Source of the DNA: UBA1181 sp045639525
GTDB taxonomy: Bacteria; Bacteroidota; Bacteroidia; Bacteroidales; Paludibacteraceae
Direction: 5' to 3'
DNA length: 64,000 nucleotides
NCBI GenBank assembly: GCA_045639525.1
Contig: JAZUDI010000068.1
Location: 1 to 64,000 of the forward strand
Shown: positions 1-7,262 of the stretch, piece by piece
How the letters are laid out: the number at the start of each line of letters is the position of its first letter
Numbering within the stretch: the stretch's first letter is position 1
The notes under the pieces: generated by a model
Told to the model about the DNA's origin: nothing
Seen by the model: the letters and a program-made list of their open reading frames with translations, nothing else
Databases searched by the model: none
Position numbers and translations under genes: made by a program

Positions 1-16
1 ATTCTTCATTATCTTG

Positions 17-91
17 TGGTCCCACTAGGATTCGAACCTAGGACCCCCTGCTTGTAAGGCAGGTGCTCTAAACCAGCTGAGCTATAAGACC
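17..91 (-). tRNA. tRNA-Val (UAC), copy 1
   Basis: On the minus strand the sequence folds as a full cloverleaf: acceptor GGTCTTA pairs with TGGGACC, D-stem GCTC/GAGC, anticodon stem CCTGC/GCAGG with loop CTTACAA (anticodon TAC), and T-arm CTAGG-TTCGAAT-CCTAG. The discriminator base is A and the CCA end is not encoded. It lies about 100 bp from an apparently identical copy, so the pair is a local duplication. It reads valine GUA and probably other GUN codons. Confidence 0.95.
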
Positions 92-195
92 GAAATGTTA
101 ATTAATAATTTTGAATTATGAATTTTGAATTATTTAGAATGGCATCAATAACGAGTCACCTCTCAATTCTTAATTCTTCATTCATCATTATCTTG

Positions 196-270
196 TGGTC
201 CCACTAGGATTCGAACCTAGGACCCCCTGCTTGTAAGGCAGGTGCTCTAAACCAGCTGAGCTATAAGACC
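196..270 (-). tRNA. tRNA-Val (UAC), copy 2
   Basis: Same cloverleaf and anticodon TAC as the copy at 17-91, with no difference that I can see within the 75 nt. The first few bases of 3' flank (ending in CAAGATAAT on the minus strand) are also shared, so the duplication extends a little beyond the gene. The spacer between the copies is AT-rich with GAATTATGAATT-type repeats. The 230 bp from here to the xylanase start hold no other gene that I can see. Confidence 0.95.
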
Positions 271-500
271 AAGTGCTCTTCTCGAAAAGCGATGCAAAAG
301 TAGTGTATTATTTCAGAAATCCAAAATATTTTCCGCTAAATTTTCCATATACAAATATTTTTCTTCGCAATTATAAATGGTTTTAAAAATATATATAATT
401 TAGCGATGTCAATTTTCGTTTGAAAATTATTGACGTTGGTTGAAAAAGAAAGCTATTTTACGCTTATTATCTATATTTATTACATCTAAATTTAATTCCA

Positions 501-2387
501 ATGAATAAAACTTTACTAAGTACAATGGTGGCAATGGCATCCGCTGGTATGTCGTTGAACGCCCAGTCTCTTATTGACGAAGGTTTTGAATCGGGAAAGG
601 GCAATTGGTCATCTCGTGGAGGAGAGACCGTCGCTGTTTCCAAAGAGGCTGCTCACACAGGTACACAATCCCTGAAGGTATCTTCCCGTTCCGATTATTG
701 GAATGGCGCTAGTGTGAAATCAACTGATTTTAAGGCAGGAGAGTCCTACGATGTAGAGGCGTATGTCTATTTCGACGGATCCACCTACAAACCAACCGCC
801 TCTTTTGATGGCGAGGTGATCCCTTTGAAATCGGCCTATCCGGAGGAGACCTATTTTAAATTTGGTACATGTTTGAACGGCGGTACCGTTAGTTCCTTGA
901 GGAACATGTGTATCACCCATTTCAACAGTGTGACGCCTGAGAACGAGTTGAAGCCGGATGCTACGTTGAACCAAAGCGCCAGCCAACAAAGAGGCAACAA
1001 TGTCAATCCTCAGGTACAATTGTCTTCAGGTGCGAAATCGATCCTGAAATTCTGTCAAGATAACAAAATCGGTTTGAGAGGCCACTGCTTTGTATGGCAT
1101 AGCCAGACTCCGACATGGTTGTTCAAAGAGAATTTCTCTTCCAATGGCAGCAACGTCTCTGTAGCCATTATGGATCAACGCTTGGAGAACTATATCAAGA
1201 ATGTTTTCGAAGCCATCACCTCCGCCTATCCGAATTTGAACCTCTACGCCTTTGACGTGGTCAACGAGGCATTCAATGAAGATGGAACCCTTCGTTCGGC
1301 TGGAGATAACTCGATTAGCCCAGGACAATCTTATTGGTACCAAATCTACAAGAGCAACGATTATATCAAAAAGGCCTTCAGATTCGCGAAGAAATACGCG
1401 CCTAAGGGTTGTAAGCTCTATTACAATGACTATAACGAGTACAACACTAGCAAGCGAGATGGTATCTACAAGTTGGTGAAGGAGATGTACGAAGAGGGTA
1501 TCTGCGACGGTGTGGGTATGCAATCCCACTTGGATGTCACCTATCCAGGTATGCAATTGTACGAGCAGGCGATCCAAAAGTACGCGAGCATCGGTTGCGA
1601 TATCCAAATTACCGAGTTGGATGTGACCTCCAGCAACGGAGAGTCTCCGCAAGGCCCATACTACAAGAGCTGTTTTGATCTCTATAAGAAATACAAGGAC
1701 AATATCAGCGCAGTGGTTGTTTGGGGTATCAACGATGCGAACAGCTGGCGTGGCGATCGAATTCCTTTGCTTTTCGACAAGAACAACAACCCGAAAGAGG
1801 CTTACAAGCAAATCGTTGCGGGTATGAATGTCTCTTCTCAACCTTCCCAAGGCGAGGATACGGATTTGAAGGAGCTCCCATTCCAACTTTGTTTCCAATA
1901 CAATGACGGAACAACGCAGTATCCAACCATCGAGCAGGTGACTGTTCCTTCAAAGACATGGACCAAGTTGTCTGGCGTCATGGAGATTCCCGCTGATGCG
2001 GAGGATATTTCAGTTTATGTGCAGACCTCTGACAATGGAGCAGATTCGGATTTGATCGATTTCTATGTGGATGATGTGAAGTGCTCGTTGTTTGATCCGA
2101 CAGCGGTGTCGAACACAGCGGCTGAAGGTGGGTACCTTCTTTTGCAAAATACGCCGAATCCGGCTGTAGAGCATACCGCTATTCGTTTCGCTCTTCCAAA
2201 GGCTGGTCAAGTGAACATCTCGCTCTACAATGCCGCTGGCGTGAAGGTTTCCGATATCGTGAATGAGAATTTGAGCGAAGGCTCATACATCAAGGATGTG
2301 GATGTCAAAAGCCTTGTCCCTGGCGTTTATTTCTACGAAATGAGTGTCAATGGCGTTTCTTTGAGAAAATCGATGATCGTGAAGTAA
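501..2387 (+). CDS. Secreted GH10 endo-1,4-beta-xylanase nested in a split CBM, with T9SS sorting domain
   Basis: Cleaves beta-1,4 xylan backbones outside the cell. Residues 1-22 are a signal peptide ending LNAQ. Residues 23 to about 92 look like the first half of a CBM22/CBM4_9-type beta-sandwich (EGFESG start, TGTQSLKV, then GESYDVEAYVYF). The GH10 barrel follows at about 105-445, with acid/base E256 in FDVVNEAF and nucleophile E372 in QITELDV. Residues 461-531 then read like the missing second half of the module (FQLCFQYNDG, KTWTKLSG, DFYVDDV). Residues from about 545 to 628 are a Por-type C-terminal sorting domain (QNTPNPA, PGVYFYEM, KSMIVK), so export by T9SS is expected. It stands alone and ends in a strong terminator. 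The GH10 assignment is secure; the split-module reading is an inference from strand order. Confidence 0.93.
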   Translation: MNKTLLSTMVAMASAGMSLNAQSLIDEGFESGKGNWSSRGGETVAVSKEAAHTGTQSLKVSSRSDYWNGASVKSTDFKAGESYDVEAYVYFDGSTYKPTASFDGEVIPLKSAYPEETYFKFGTCLNGGTVSSLRNMCITHFNSVTPENELKPDATLNQSASQQRGNNVNPQVQLSSGAKSILKFCQDNKIGLRGHCFVWHSQTPTWLFKENFSSNGSNVSVAIMDQRLENYIKNVFEAITSAYPNLNLYAFDVVNEAFNEDGTLRSAGDNSISPGQSYWYQIYKSNDYIKKAFRFAKKYAPKGCKLYYNDYNEYNTSKRDGIYKLVKEMYEEGICDGVGMQSHLDVTYPGMQLYEQAIQKYASIGCDIQITELDVTSSNGESPQGPYYKSCFDLYKKYKDNISAVVVWGINDANSWRGDRIPLLFDKNNNPKEAYKQIVAGMNVSSQPSQGEDTDLKELPFQLCFQYNDGTTQYPTIEQVTVPSKTWTKLSGVMEIPADAEDISVYVQTSDNGADSDLIDFYVDDVKCSLFDPTAVSNTAAEGGYLLLQNTPNPAVEHTAIRFALPKAGQVNISLYNAAGVKVSDIVNENLSEGSYIKDVDVKSLVPGVYFYEMSVNGVSLRKSMIVK

Positions 2388-2410
2388 TCCAGATTGCTGA
2401 CAATACAAAA

Positions 2411-2441
2411 GGAGACGTTCTCGACGAGCGTCTCCTTTTTT
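2411..2441 (+). terminator. Rho-independent terminator of the xylanase gene
   Basis: A stem GGAGACG/CGTCTCC with an 11-nt loop is followed directly by a run of T. It lies 24 bp after the xylanase stop codon. Confidence 0.85.
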
Positions 2442-2522
2442 GTGCCTCTGCCCCAATCCTGCACACCTGTCCCCTTAATTTGCCATATTTAACAACATCT
2501 CCGATTGTATTGTATTTTTTAT

Positions 2523-2530
2523 TATCTTTG
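2523..2530 (+). promoter_or_regulatory. Candidate -7 element of the hsdM operon promoter
   Basis: TATCTTTG matches the Bacteroidota -7 consensus TAnnTTTG and lies 36 bp before the hsdM start. No well-spaced TTTG -33 element is obvious, only TTG triplets at 2505 and 2510. Confidence 0.5.
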
Positions 2531-2566
2531 GAGATTAAGCGTGTAACATAAGCGTAGTATATCATT

Positions 2567-4126
2567 ATGGCAGACAACAAGAAAGAACAAGAGAGAGAAG
2601 AACTTCATAAATCGATTTGGAATATAGCAAACGAACTTCGTGGTGCTGTGGATGGCTGGGACTTTAAGCAGTACGTCTTGGGCATCATGTTCTATCGTTA
2701 CATCTCCGAGAACCTAACCTCATACATCAACCATGACGAATGGAAGGCTGGTAATCATGACTTCGATTATGCTAAAATGAGCGATGCGGAGGCTGAGATC
2801 GCAAAGGAGGGTCTGGTTCAGGAGAAGGGATTCTTTATTTTGCCTTCTGAGTTGTTTGAGAATGTCAGAAAGAATGCCGACACGAACGAGAATCTGAATG
2901 AGACTTTGGAGAATGTCTTCAAACATATCGAAGAGTCTGCCAAGGGTACTGAATCGGAGAGCAACTTTTCTGGTCTGTTCGATGATATTGATGTGAACTC
3001 CAACAAGCTGGGAGCCACCGTCGAGAAGAGAAACAAGAAACTCTCCGCTATCTTGAACGAAATCGGCAACCTCAAACTGGGCTATCAGAATAATACCATA
3101 GACGCTTTTGGTGATGCCTATGAGTTTTTGATGGCGATGTATGCCTCAAATGCTGGTAAGTCAGGTGGTGAATACTATACGCCACAGGAGGTCTCCGAAC
3201 TGCTTACCAGATTGGCTGTCGTGGGAAAGACAAGCGTCAATAAAGTCTATGATCCCGCTTGTGGTTCTGGTTCTTTGTTGCTTCAGGCTATCAAGATTTT
3301 GGGCAAGGAGAACATCAAGCAAGGTTTTTACGGTCAGGAGAAGAACATTACCACCTACAACCTTTGCCGTATCAATATGTTCCTTCATGATGTGGGATTC
3401 GACAAGTTCAATATCGCTTGTGAAGATACGTTGATTGCTCCTCAACACTGGGATGATGAACCGTTTGAAGTTCTGGTGTCTAATCCACCATACTCGGTGA
3501 AATGGGAGGGTGATGACAACCCAATTCTCATCAATGATTCTCGTTTTAGCCCTGCTGGTGTATTGGCTCCGAAGGGTAAAGCGGATTTGGCTTTCATCAT
3601 GCACTCTTTGTCATGGCTGAGTACAAATGGAACAGCCTCTATTGTCTGCTTCCCTGGTATCATGTATCGTGGTGGAGCCGAGCAGAAGATCCGTAAGTAC
3701 ATGGTGGACAACAACTATGTGGATTGTGTCATCCAATTGCCTAGTAACCTCTTCTTCGGTACATCCATCGCCACTTGTATCATGGTGTTGAAGAAGTCGA
3801 AGAAAGATACTGGAATACTCTTCATAGACGCTTCCAATGAGTGTGTCAAGGCTACCAACAACAATAAACTGACACCAGGCAACATTCAAAAAATCGTTGA
3901 TACATTTACCGAAAGAAAGACGGTTGACCACTTTACCAAACTTGCCACATACGACGAGGTGAAGGAGAACGAATACAACCTATCCGTCTCCACTTACGTT
4001 GAACAGGAAGACACCAGAGAGAAGGTGGACATCAAGGTGCTCAATGCTGAATTGGAGAAGATTGTGGCTAGGGAGAATGAACTTAGAACTGCTATTGATA
4101 ACATCATTAAGGAGATTGAGGCATGA
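2567..4126 (+). CDS. hsdM: Type I restriction-modification DNA methyltransferase subunit HsdM
   Basis: Methylation subunit of a type I restriction enzyme; it N6-methylates adenine at sites chosen by HsdS. The N-terminal helical domain (residues about 10-150) is followed by the Rossmann methyltransferase fold with SAM motif DPACGSGS starting at D229 and the catalytic NPPY at 306-309. The 519 residues match the usual HsdM length. It is the first gene of the island. The TGA stop overlaps an ATG as ATGA, the classic translational coupling for a following gene, yet what follows is only a 17-codon mini-ORF before the DUF1016 gene. The last codons (IKEIEA) and this junction are copied, out of coding context, in front of the Bro-N/Fic gene. 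Confidence 0.96.
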   Translation: MADNKKEQEREELHKSIWNIANELRGAVDGWDFKQYVLGIMFYRYISENLTSYINHDEWKAGNHDFDYAKMSDAEAEIAKEGLVQEKGFFILPSELFENVRKNADTNENLNETLENVFKHIEESAKGTESESNFSGLFDDIDVNSNKLGATVEKRNKKLSAILNEIGNLKLGYQNNTIDAFGDAYEFLMAMYASNAGKSGGEYYTPQEVSELLTRLAVVGKTSVNKVYDPACGSGSLLLQAIKILGKENIKQGFYGQEKNITTYNLCRINMFLHDVGFDKFNIACEDTLIAPQHWDDEPFEVLVSNPPYSVKWEGDDNPILINDSRFSPAGVLAPKGKADLAFIMHSLSWLSTNGTASIVCFPGIMYRGGAEQKIRKYMVDNNYVDCVIQLPSNLFFGTSIATCIMVLKKSKKDTGILFIDASNECVKATNNNKLTPGNIQKIVDTFTERKTVDHFTKLATYDEVKENEYNLSVSTYVEQEDTREKVDIKVLNAELEKIVARENELRTAIDNIIKEIEA

Positions 4127-4127
4127 G
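4105..4127 (+). repeat. Junction repeat copy 1 (hsdM 3' end)
   Basis: A 23-bp segment spanning the last codons of hsdM and the overlapping ATGAG start recurs at 5301-5323 with a single mismatch, and in shortened form at 6185-6202. The first two copies bracket the first DUF1016 nuclease gene. Confidence 0.85.
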
Positions 4128-4176
4128 GGATATGGTGAATTTTATATTTCAAAGTGTTAGAGCAAAATTATTATGA
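4123..4176 (+). other. 17-codon mini-ORF bridging hsdM and the DUF1016 gene
   Basis: The ATG overlaps the hsdM stop (ATGA) and the TGA overlaps the next ATG (ATGA), so the mini-ORF could couple translation across the gap. Its opening ATGAGGGATATGG closely resembles the start of the second DUF1016 gene (ATGAGCGATATGG at 6198). It may therefore be the leftover 5' end of a gene that once followed hsdM directly. I infer it is a remnant, not a functional peptide. Confidence 0.4.
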
Positions 4177-5300
4177 AGTCTGAAGTTACGAATAAACTCA
4201 TGTTGAGTGACGACATACAAGCAATAAAGACGGCTATTCTTAATAGCCAGTATAAGGTTGTAGGAGAAGCAAACAAGATCCTTCTTTCGCTTTACTATGG
4301 TGTTGGCAGATATGTGTCGGAGCATACCCGCAATGGTAAATGGGGAACGAATGCCATTGAAATTATCAGCCAACAATTACAAAAGGAGTTGCCTGGTCTT
4401 AGAGGGTTTTCAGCCGCGGCCATTCGAAAAATGCGAATCTTTTATGAACAATGGCAACCGATTTTTGAAAATCATTCACCAGCAGTGAACGAAACTGTAT
4501 GTACTACTCAAATGCTTGAAATAAACTCACTTACAAATCGTTCACTGGCAGTGAACGATTTACAATGGGATATGTTTTTATCGATAGGATTTACCCATCA
4601 TTATGAGATACTCGCTAAGACAACCACTCTTGAAGAACGTATCTTTTACATTCGCAAGGCGGCAGAAAACCATTGGAGCAAAGACAAATTGATAGACGAA
4701 TTGAAGGCTGATGTTTTTCATCACCAGTCGCTGATGCCTAACAACTTTATGGAGGTGATGCCAGACAAGGTGTCAGCTCTAAAGGCCATAGAGATGTTCA
4801 AGGATAACTATTTGCTCGATTTTGTCAATATGGAGGAATTGGATGCTCGAAGCAAGGAGGATGTGGATGAGCGTGTGTTGGAACAAAAAATTATCCAGCA
4901 TGTCAAAGATTTTATCATGACATTCGGCAAAGACTTTACCTTTGTGGGAAATCAGTATCGATTGGAGAAGTTTGGTGTGGAACAGTTTCCTGACCTTTTG
5001 TTCTACAACCGTGAGTTGATGGCTCTTGTATGTGTCGAATTGAAATTTGGAGATTTCAAACCCGCCTACCTCGGCCAATTAAGTGCCTATTTACGCATTC
5101 TTGATAGCGAGGTGAAGAAACCTTTCGAAAATCCAAGCATAGGTATTGTTCTTTGTAAAAATGCAAATAAATCATTTGTTGAATTCCTTATTCAAGGTTA
5201 TGACAACCCGATGGGTGTAGCAACCTACAAAACGAAAGAAGAAATTCGTCGTGTGTTGCCTTCAGAAGAAGATTTACAATATTTGTTATCTCAAGATTAA
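4173..5300 (+). CDS. DUF1016 (YhcG-family) PD-(D/E)XK nuclease, copy 1
   Basis: Member of the YhcG/DUF1016 family, often found beside type I restriction genes; its exact role there is not settled. The N-terminal DUF1016_N half (residues about 12-180) is predicted helical. The C-terminal half carries a PD-(D/E)XK core: D274 in FPDLLFYN, then E289 and K291 in VELKFG, followed by the LGQLSAYL helix. All key nuclease residues are present. The gene starts at an ATGA overlap and is bracketed by the 23-bp repeats at 4105 and 5301. The central part (TVCTTQMLEINSLTNRSL and neighbours) is less typical and may be a linker. A paralogue lies two genes downstream. Confidence 0.87.
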   Translation: MKSEVTNKLMLSDDIQAIKTAILNSQYKVVGEANKILLSLYYGVGRYVSEHTRNGKWGTNAIEIISQQLQKELPGLRGFSAAAIRKMRIFYEQWQPIFENHSPAVNETVCTTQMLEINSLTNRSLAVNDLQWDMFLSIGFTHHYEILAKTTTLEERIFYIRKAAENHWSKDKLIDELKADVFHHQSLMPNNFMEVMPDKVSALKAIEMFKDNYLLDFVNMEELDARSKEDVDERVLEQKIIQHVKDFIMTFGKDFTFVGNQYRLEKFGVEQFPDLLFYNRELMALVCVELKFGDFKPAYLGQLSAYLRILDSEVKKPFENPSIGIVLCKNANKSFVEFLIQGYDNPMGVATYKTKEEIRRVLPSEEDLQYLLSQD

Positions 5301-5323
5301 CATTAAGGAGATTGAAGCATGAG
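5301..5323 (+). repeat. Junction repeat copy 2 (RBS/start of the Bro-N/Fic gene)
   Basis: A copy of the hsdM 3' junction with one mismatch, here non-coding. It supplies the AAGGAG ribosome-binding site and the ATGAG start of the next gene. Its presence suggests the Bro-N/Fic gene once followed hsdM directly. Confidence 0.8.
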
Positions 5324-6194
5324 TAAGATTTCATTCAGGTTTTATAGAGATCATGAGGTAAGAGCCGTATGGGATGCAGCGACCAATAAATGGTTCTTTT
5401 CTGTCCTTGATGTGCTTGGCGCCATCAATGAGCAAGATGATTATACCAAGACAAGGAACTACTGGAAATATCTCAAAACCAAGTTGAAGAAGGAGGAGAA
5501 TGAAGTGGTTAGTGCCACTAACCAGTTGAAACTGCTTGCTCCTGATGGTAAGAAAAGACTTACGGATACCCTTGACATGAAGGGTATTGAGGAACTCGCC
5601 AAGAGCATCCCCAACAGCAAGGCGATGGATTTCCTTGACTGGCTTACGTATAGCGAGAACACGCTTGATGGCAAGAGCAAGCAGAAGGCGTATGAACTGT
5701 GGGAAAGTGGAATATTGGAGACGATTGAAGTGGGCACGGTCAAGGGTCTTCAGCAGATACATGCATACATCTTTGGTGGCTTGTATGACTTTGCCGGTCA
5801 GATTAGAACCAAGACCATCTCCAAGGGTGGTTTTACTTTCTGCTTGGCGCAGTACTTGCCACAACAGCTGGATATGATTGGGAAGATGCCAGAAACAAGC
5901 GTAGATGACATCTTCAACAAGTATGTAGAGATGAATGTCGCTCACCCCTTTATGGAGGGGAATGGCAGAAGCACAAGAATATGGCTTGATCTTATGCTGA
6001 AAGCAAGAGTCGGACAGTGCATAGACTGGAGTCAGATAAACAAGAATGACTACCTTCTGGCAACGACGCAGAGTATTGCGGATGCTGCGTCCATCAAGCG
6101 ATTATTATCCAATGCTCTTACTGACAACATCCATGATAGGGAACTCTTCATGAAGGGCATTGATTATTCTTATTACTATGAACAGGAGGATTGA
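5319..6194 (+). CDS. Bro-N antirepressor-like domain fused to a Fic domain protein
   Basis: Residues about 5-115 resemble the Bro-N/phage antirepressor domain (VRAVWDAATNKWFFSVLDVL, RNYWKYLKTKLK, LAPDGKKRLTD, SIPNSKAMDFLDWL), a putative DNA-binding module. Residues about 130-260 are a Fic/DOC domain with an intact catalytic motif HPFMEGNGRSTR beginning at H209 and the upstream flap YDFAGQIRTKTI. Fic enzymes usually transfer AMP or related groups from nucleotides to target proteins. I see no clear [S/T]xxxE[G/N] inhibitory helix. It sits inside the type I operon and its ribosome-binding site lies in a copied hsdM end. The domain fusion is visible; a role as toxin or as regulator of the restriction enzyme is inference. 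Confidence 0.85.
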   Translation: MSKISFRFYRDHEVRAVWDAATNKWFFSVLDVLGAINEQDDYTKTRNYWKYLKTKLKKEENEVVSATNQLKLLAPDGKKRLTDTLDMKGIEELAKSIPNSKAMDFLDWLTYSENTLDGKSKQKAYELWESGILETIEVGTVKGLQQIHAYIFGGLYDFAGQIRTKTISKGGFTFCLAQYLPQQLDMIGKMPETSVDDIFNKYVEMNVAHPFMEGNGRSTRIWLDLMLKARVGQCIDWSQINKNDYLLATTQSIADAASIKRLLSNALTDNIHDRELFMKGIDYSYYYEQED

Positions 6195-6202
6195 AGCATG
6201 AG
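6185..6202 (+). repeat. Junction repeat copy 3 (start of second DUF1016 gene)
   Basis: GATTGAAGCATGAG is identical to the end of the copy at 5301-5323, and the surrounding GGAG is nearly so. Here it overlaps the Bro-N/Fic stop and includes the ATG of the next gene, so the Bro-N/Fic gene is also bracketed by short direct repeats. Confidence 0.7.
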
Positions 6203-7262
6203 CGATATGGAAAAGTTAGTAAAGTCGGACAGTTGTGTCAATGATATTAAAACGATTATTGAGCAAGGCAGACAAGCGTCTTATTCGTCGGTTAATCTTG
6301 TGATGATTAACACCTTTTGGAATGTAGGACGGCGAATTGTGGAGGAAGAGCAGAATGGAGCAGAAAGAGCTGAGTATGGTGACTATTTGATAAAACGTAT
6401 TGCCAGTGAGTTGACGAAAGAATATGGTAGTAGCTTTAATTATCGTAATATTTGCTTTTATCGTCAGTTCTATTTGAATTTCAAAGATTTAGAGATTGTG
6501 AACACGCGTGTTCACAATCTTACATGGTCACATTTTCGCACATTGCTTCGTGTATCTGATGAAGATGCTAGAATCTGGTATATGAAGGAGGCGAACGATC
6601 AGATGTGGAGTGTCCGTACATTAGACCGTAATATTTCTACCCAATATTATCATCGTCTTCTGCGGTCACCAAGGAAAGATGAGGTGATAGCAGAGATGCA
6701 AGACAAGACGAGGGAACTCCAGCAAAACAAGTTCGAATTGCTGAAAAATCCTGTTGTGGCGGAATTTTTGGGCTATAAAACGGAGGATGCCTATACTGAA
6801 AAAGAGTTAGAGACCTCGATATTGTCTCATATCCGAGATTTTCTGATGGAAATGGGCAAGGGGTTTGCTTTTGTAGCTCGTCAACAACATATTGTGACGG
6901 ATACGGAGGATTATTACATCGACCTTATTTTCTATAACATAGAGTTGAGATGTTATGTGTTGGTGGATCTAAAGATGGGCAAGGTGACGCACCAGGATGT
7001 GGGGCAGATGGATATGTATGTTAGAATGTATGATGATATGAAACGGAAGCCAGACGAGAATCCAACCGTTGGTATTTTGCTATGCGCTGAGACAAGTACT
7101 GACATTGCCCGCTATTCGGTATTGCATGATAACGAACATCTTTTCATGGCGAAATATTTACCATTCTTACCAACAGAAGAACAACTTCGAGTAGAAATCG
7201 AAAAGCAGAAAGAGGTTTTCTATTTACAACATCCCGAACTAAAGCCGAACGAACATGAGTAA
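6198..7262 (+). CDS. DUF1016 (YhcG-family) PD-(D/E)XK nuclease, copy 2
   Basis: Second DUF1016 protein of the island, clearly diverged from the first. The DUF1016_N half covers about 10-160 (FWNVGRRIVEEEQNG, LTWSHFRTLLRV). The nuclease core has D242 in YYIDLIFYN, then D257 and K259 in VDLKMG, followed by VGQMDMYVRMYDD. The usual E of the ELK triad is replaced by D, a conservative change. The start is set by the copied GGAGGATTGAAGC ribosome-binding site. Its end overlaps the hsdS ATG by 8 bp, so the two are probably coupled. Nuclease activity is likely from the family but not proven. Confidence 0.87.
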   Translation: MSDMEKLVKSDSCVNDIKTIIEQGRQASYSSVNLVMINTFWNVGRRIVEEEQNGAERAEYGDYLIKRIASELTKEYGSSFNYRNICFYRQFYLNFKDLEIVNTRVHNLTWSHFRTLLRVSDEDARIWYMKEANDQMWSVRTLDRNISTQYYHRLLRSPRKDEVIAEMQDKTRELQQNKFELLKNPVVAEFLGYKTEDAYTEKELETSILSHIRDFLMEMGKGFAFVARQQHIVTDTEDYYIDLIFYNIELRCYVLVDLKMGKVTHQDVGQMDMYVRMYDDMKRKPDENPTVGILLCAETSTDIARYSVLHDNEHLFMAKYLPFLPTEEQLRVEIEKQKEVFYLQHPELKPNEHE

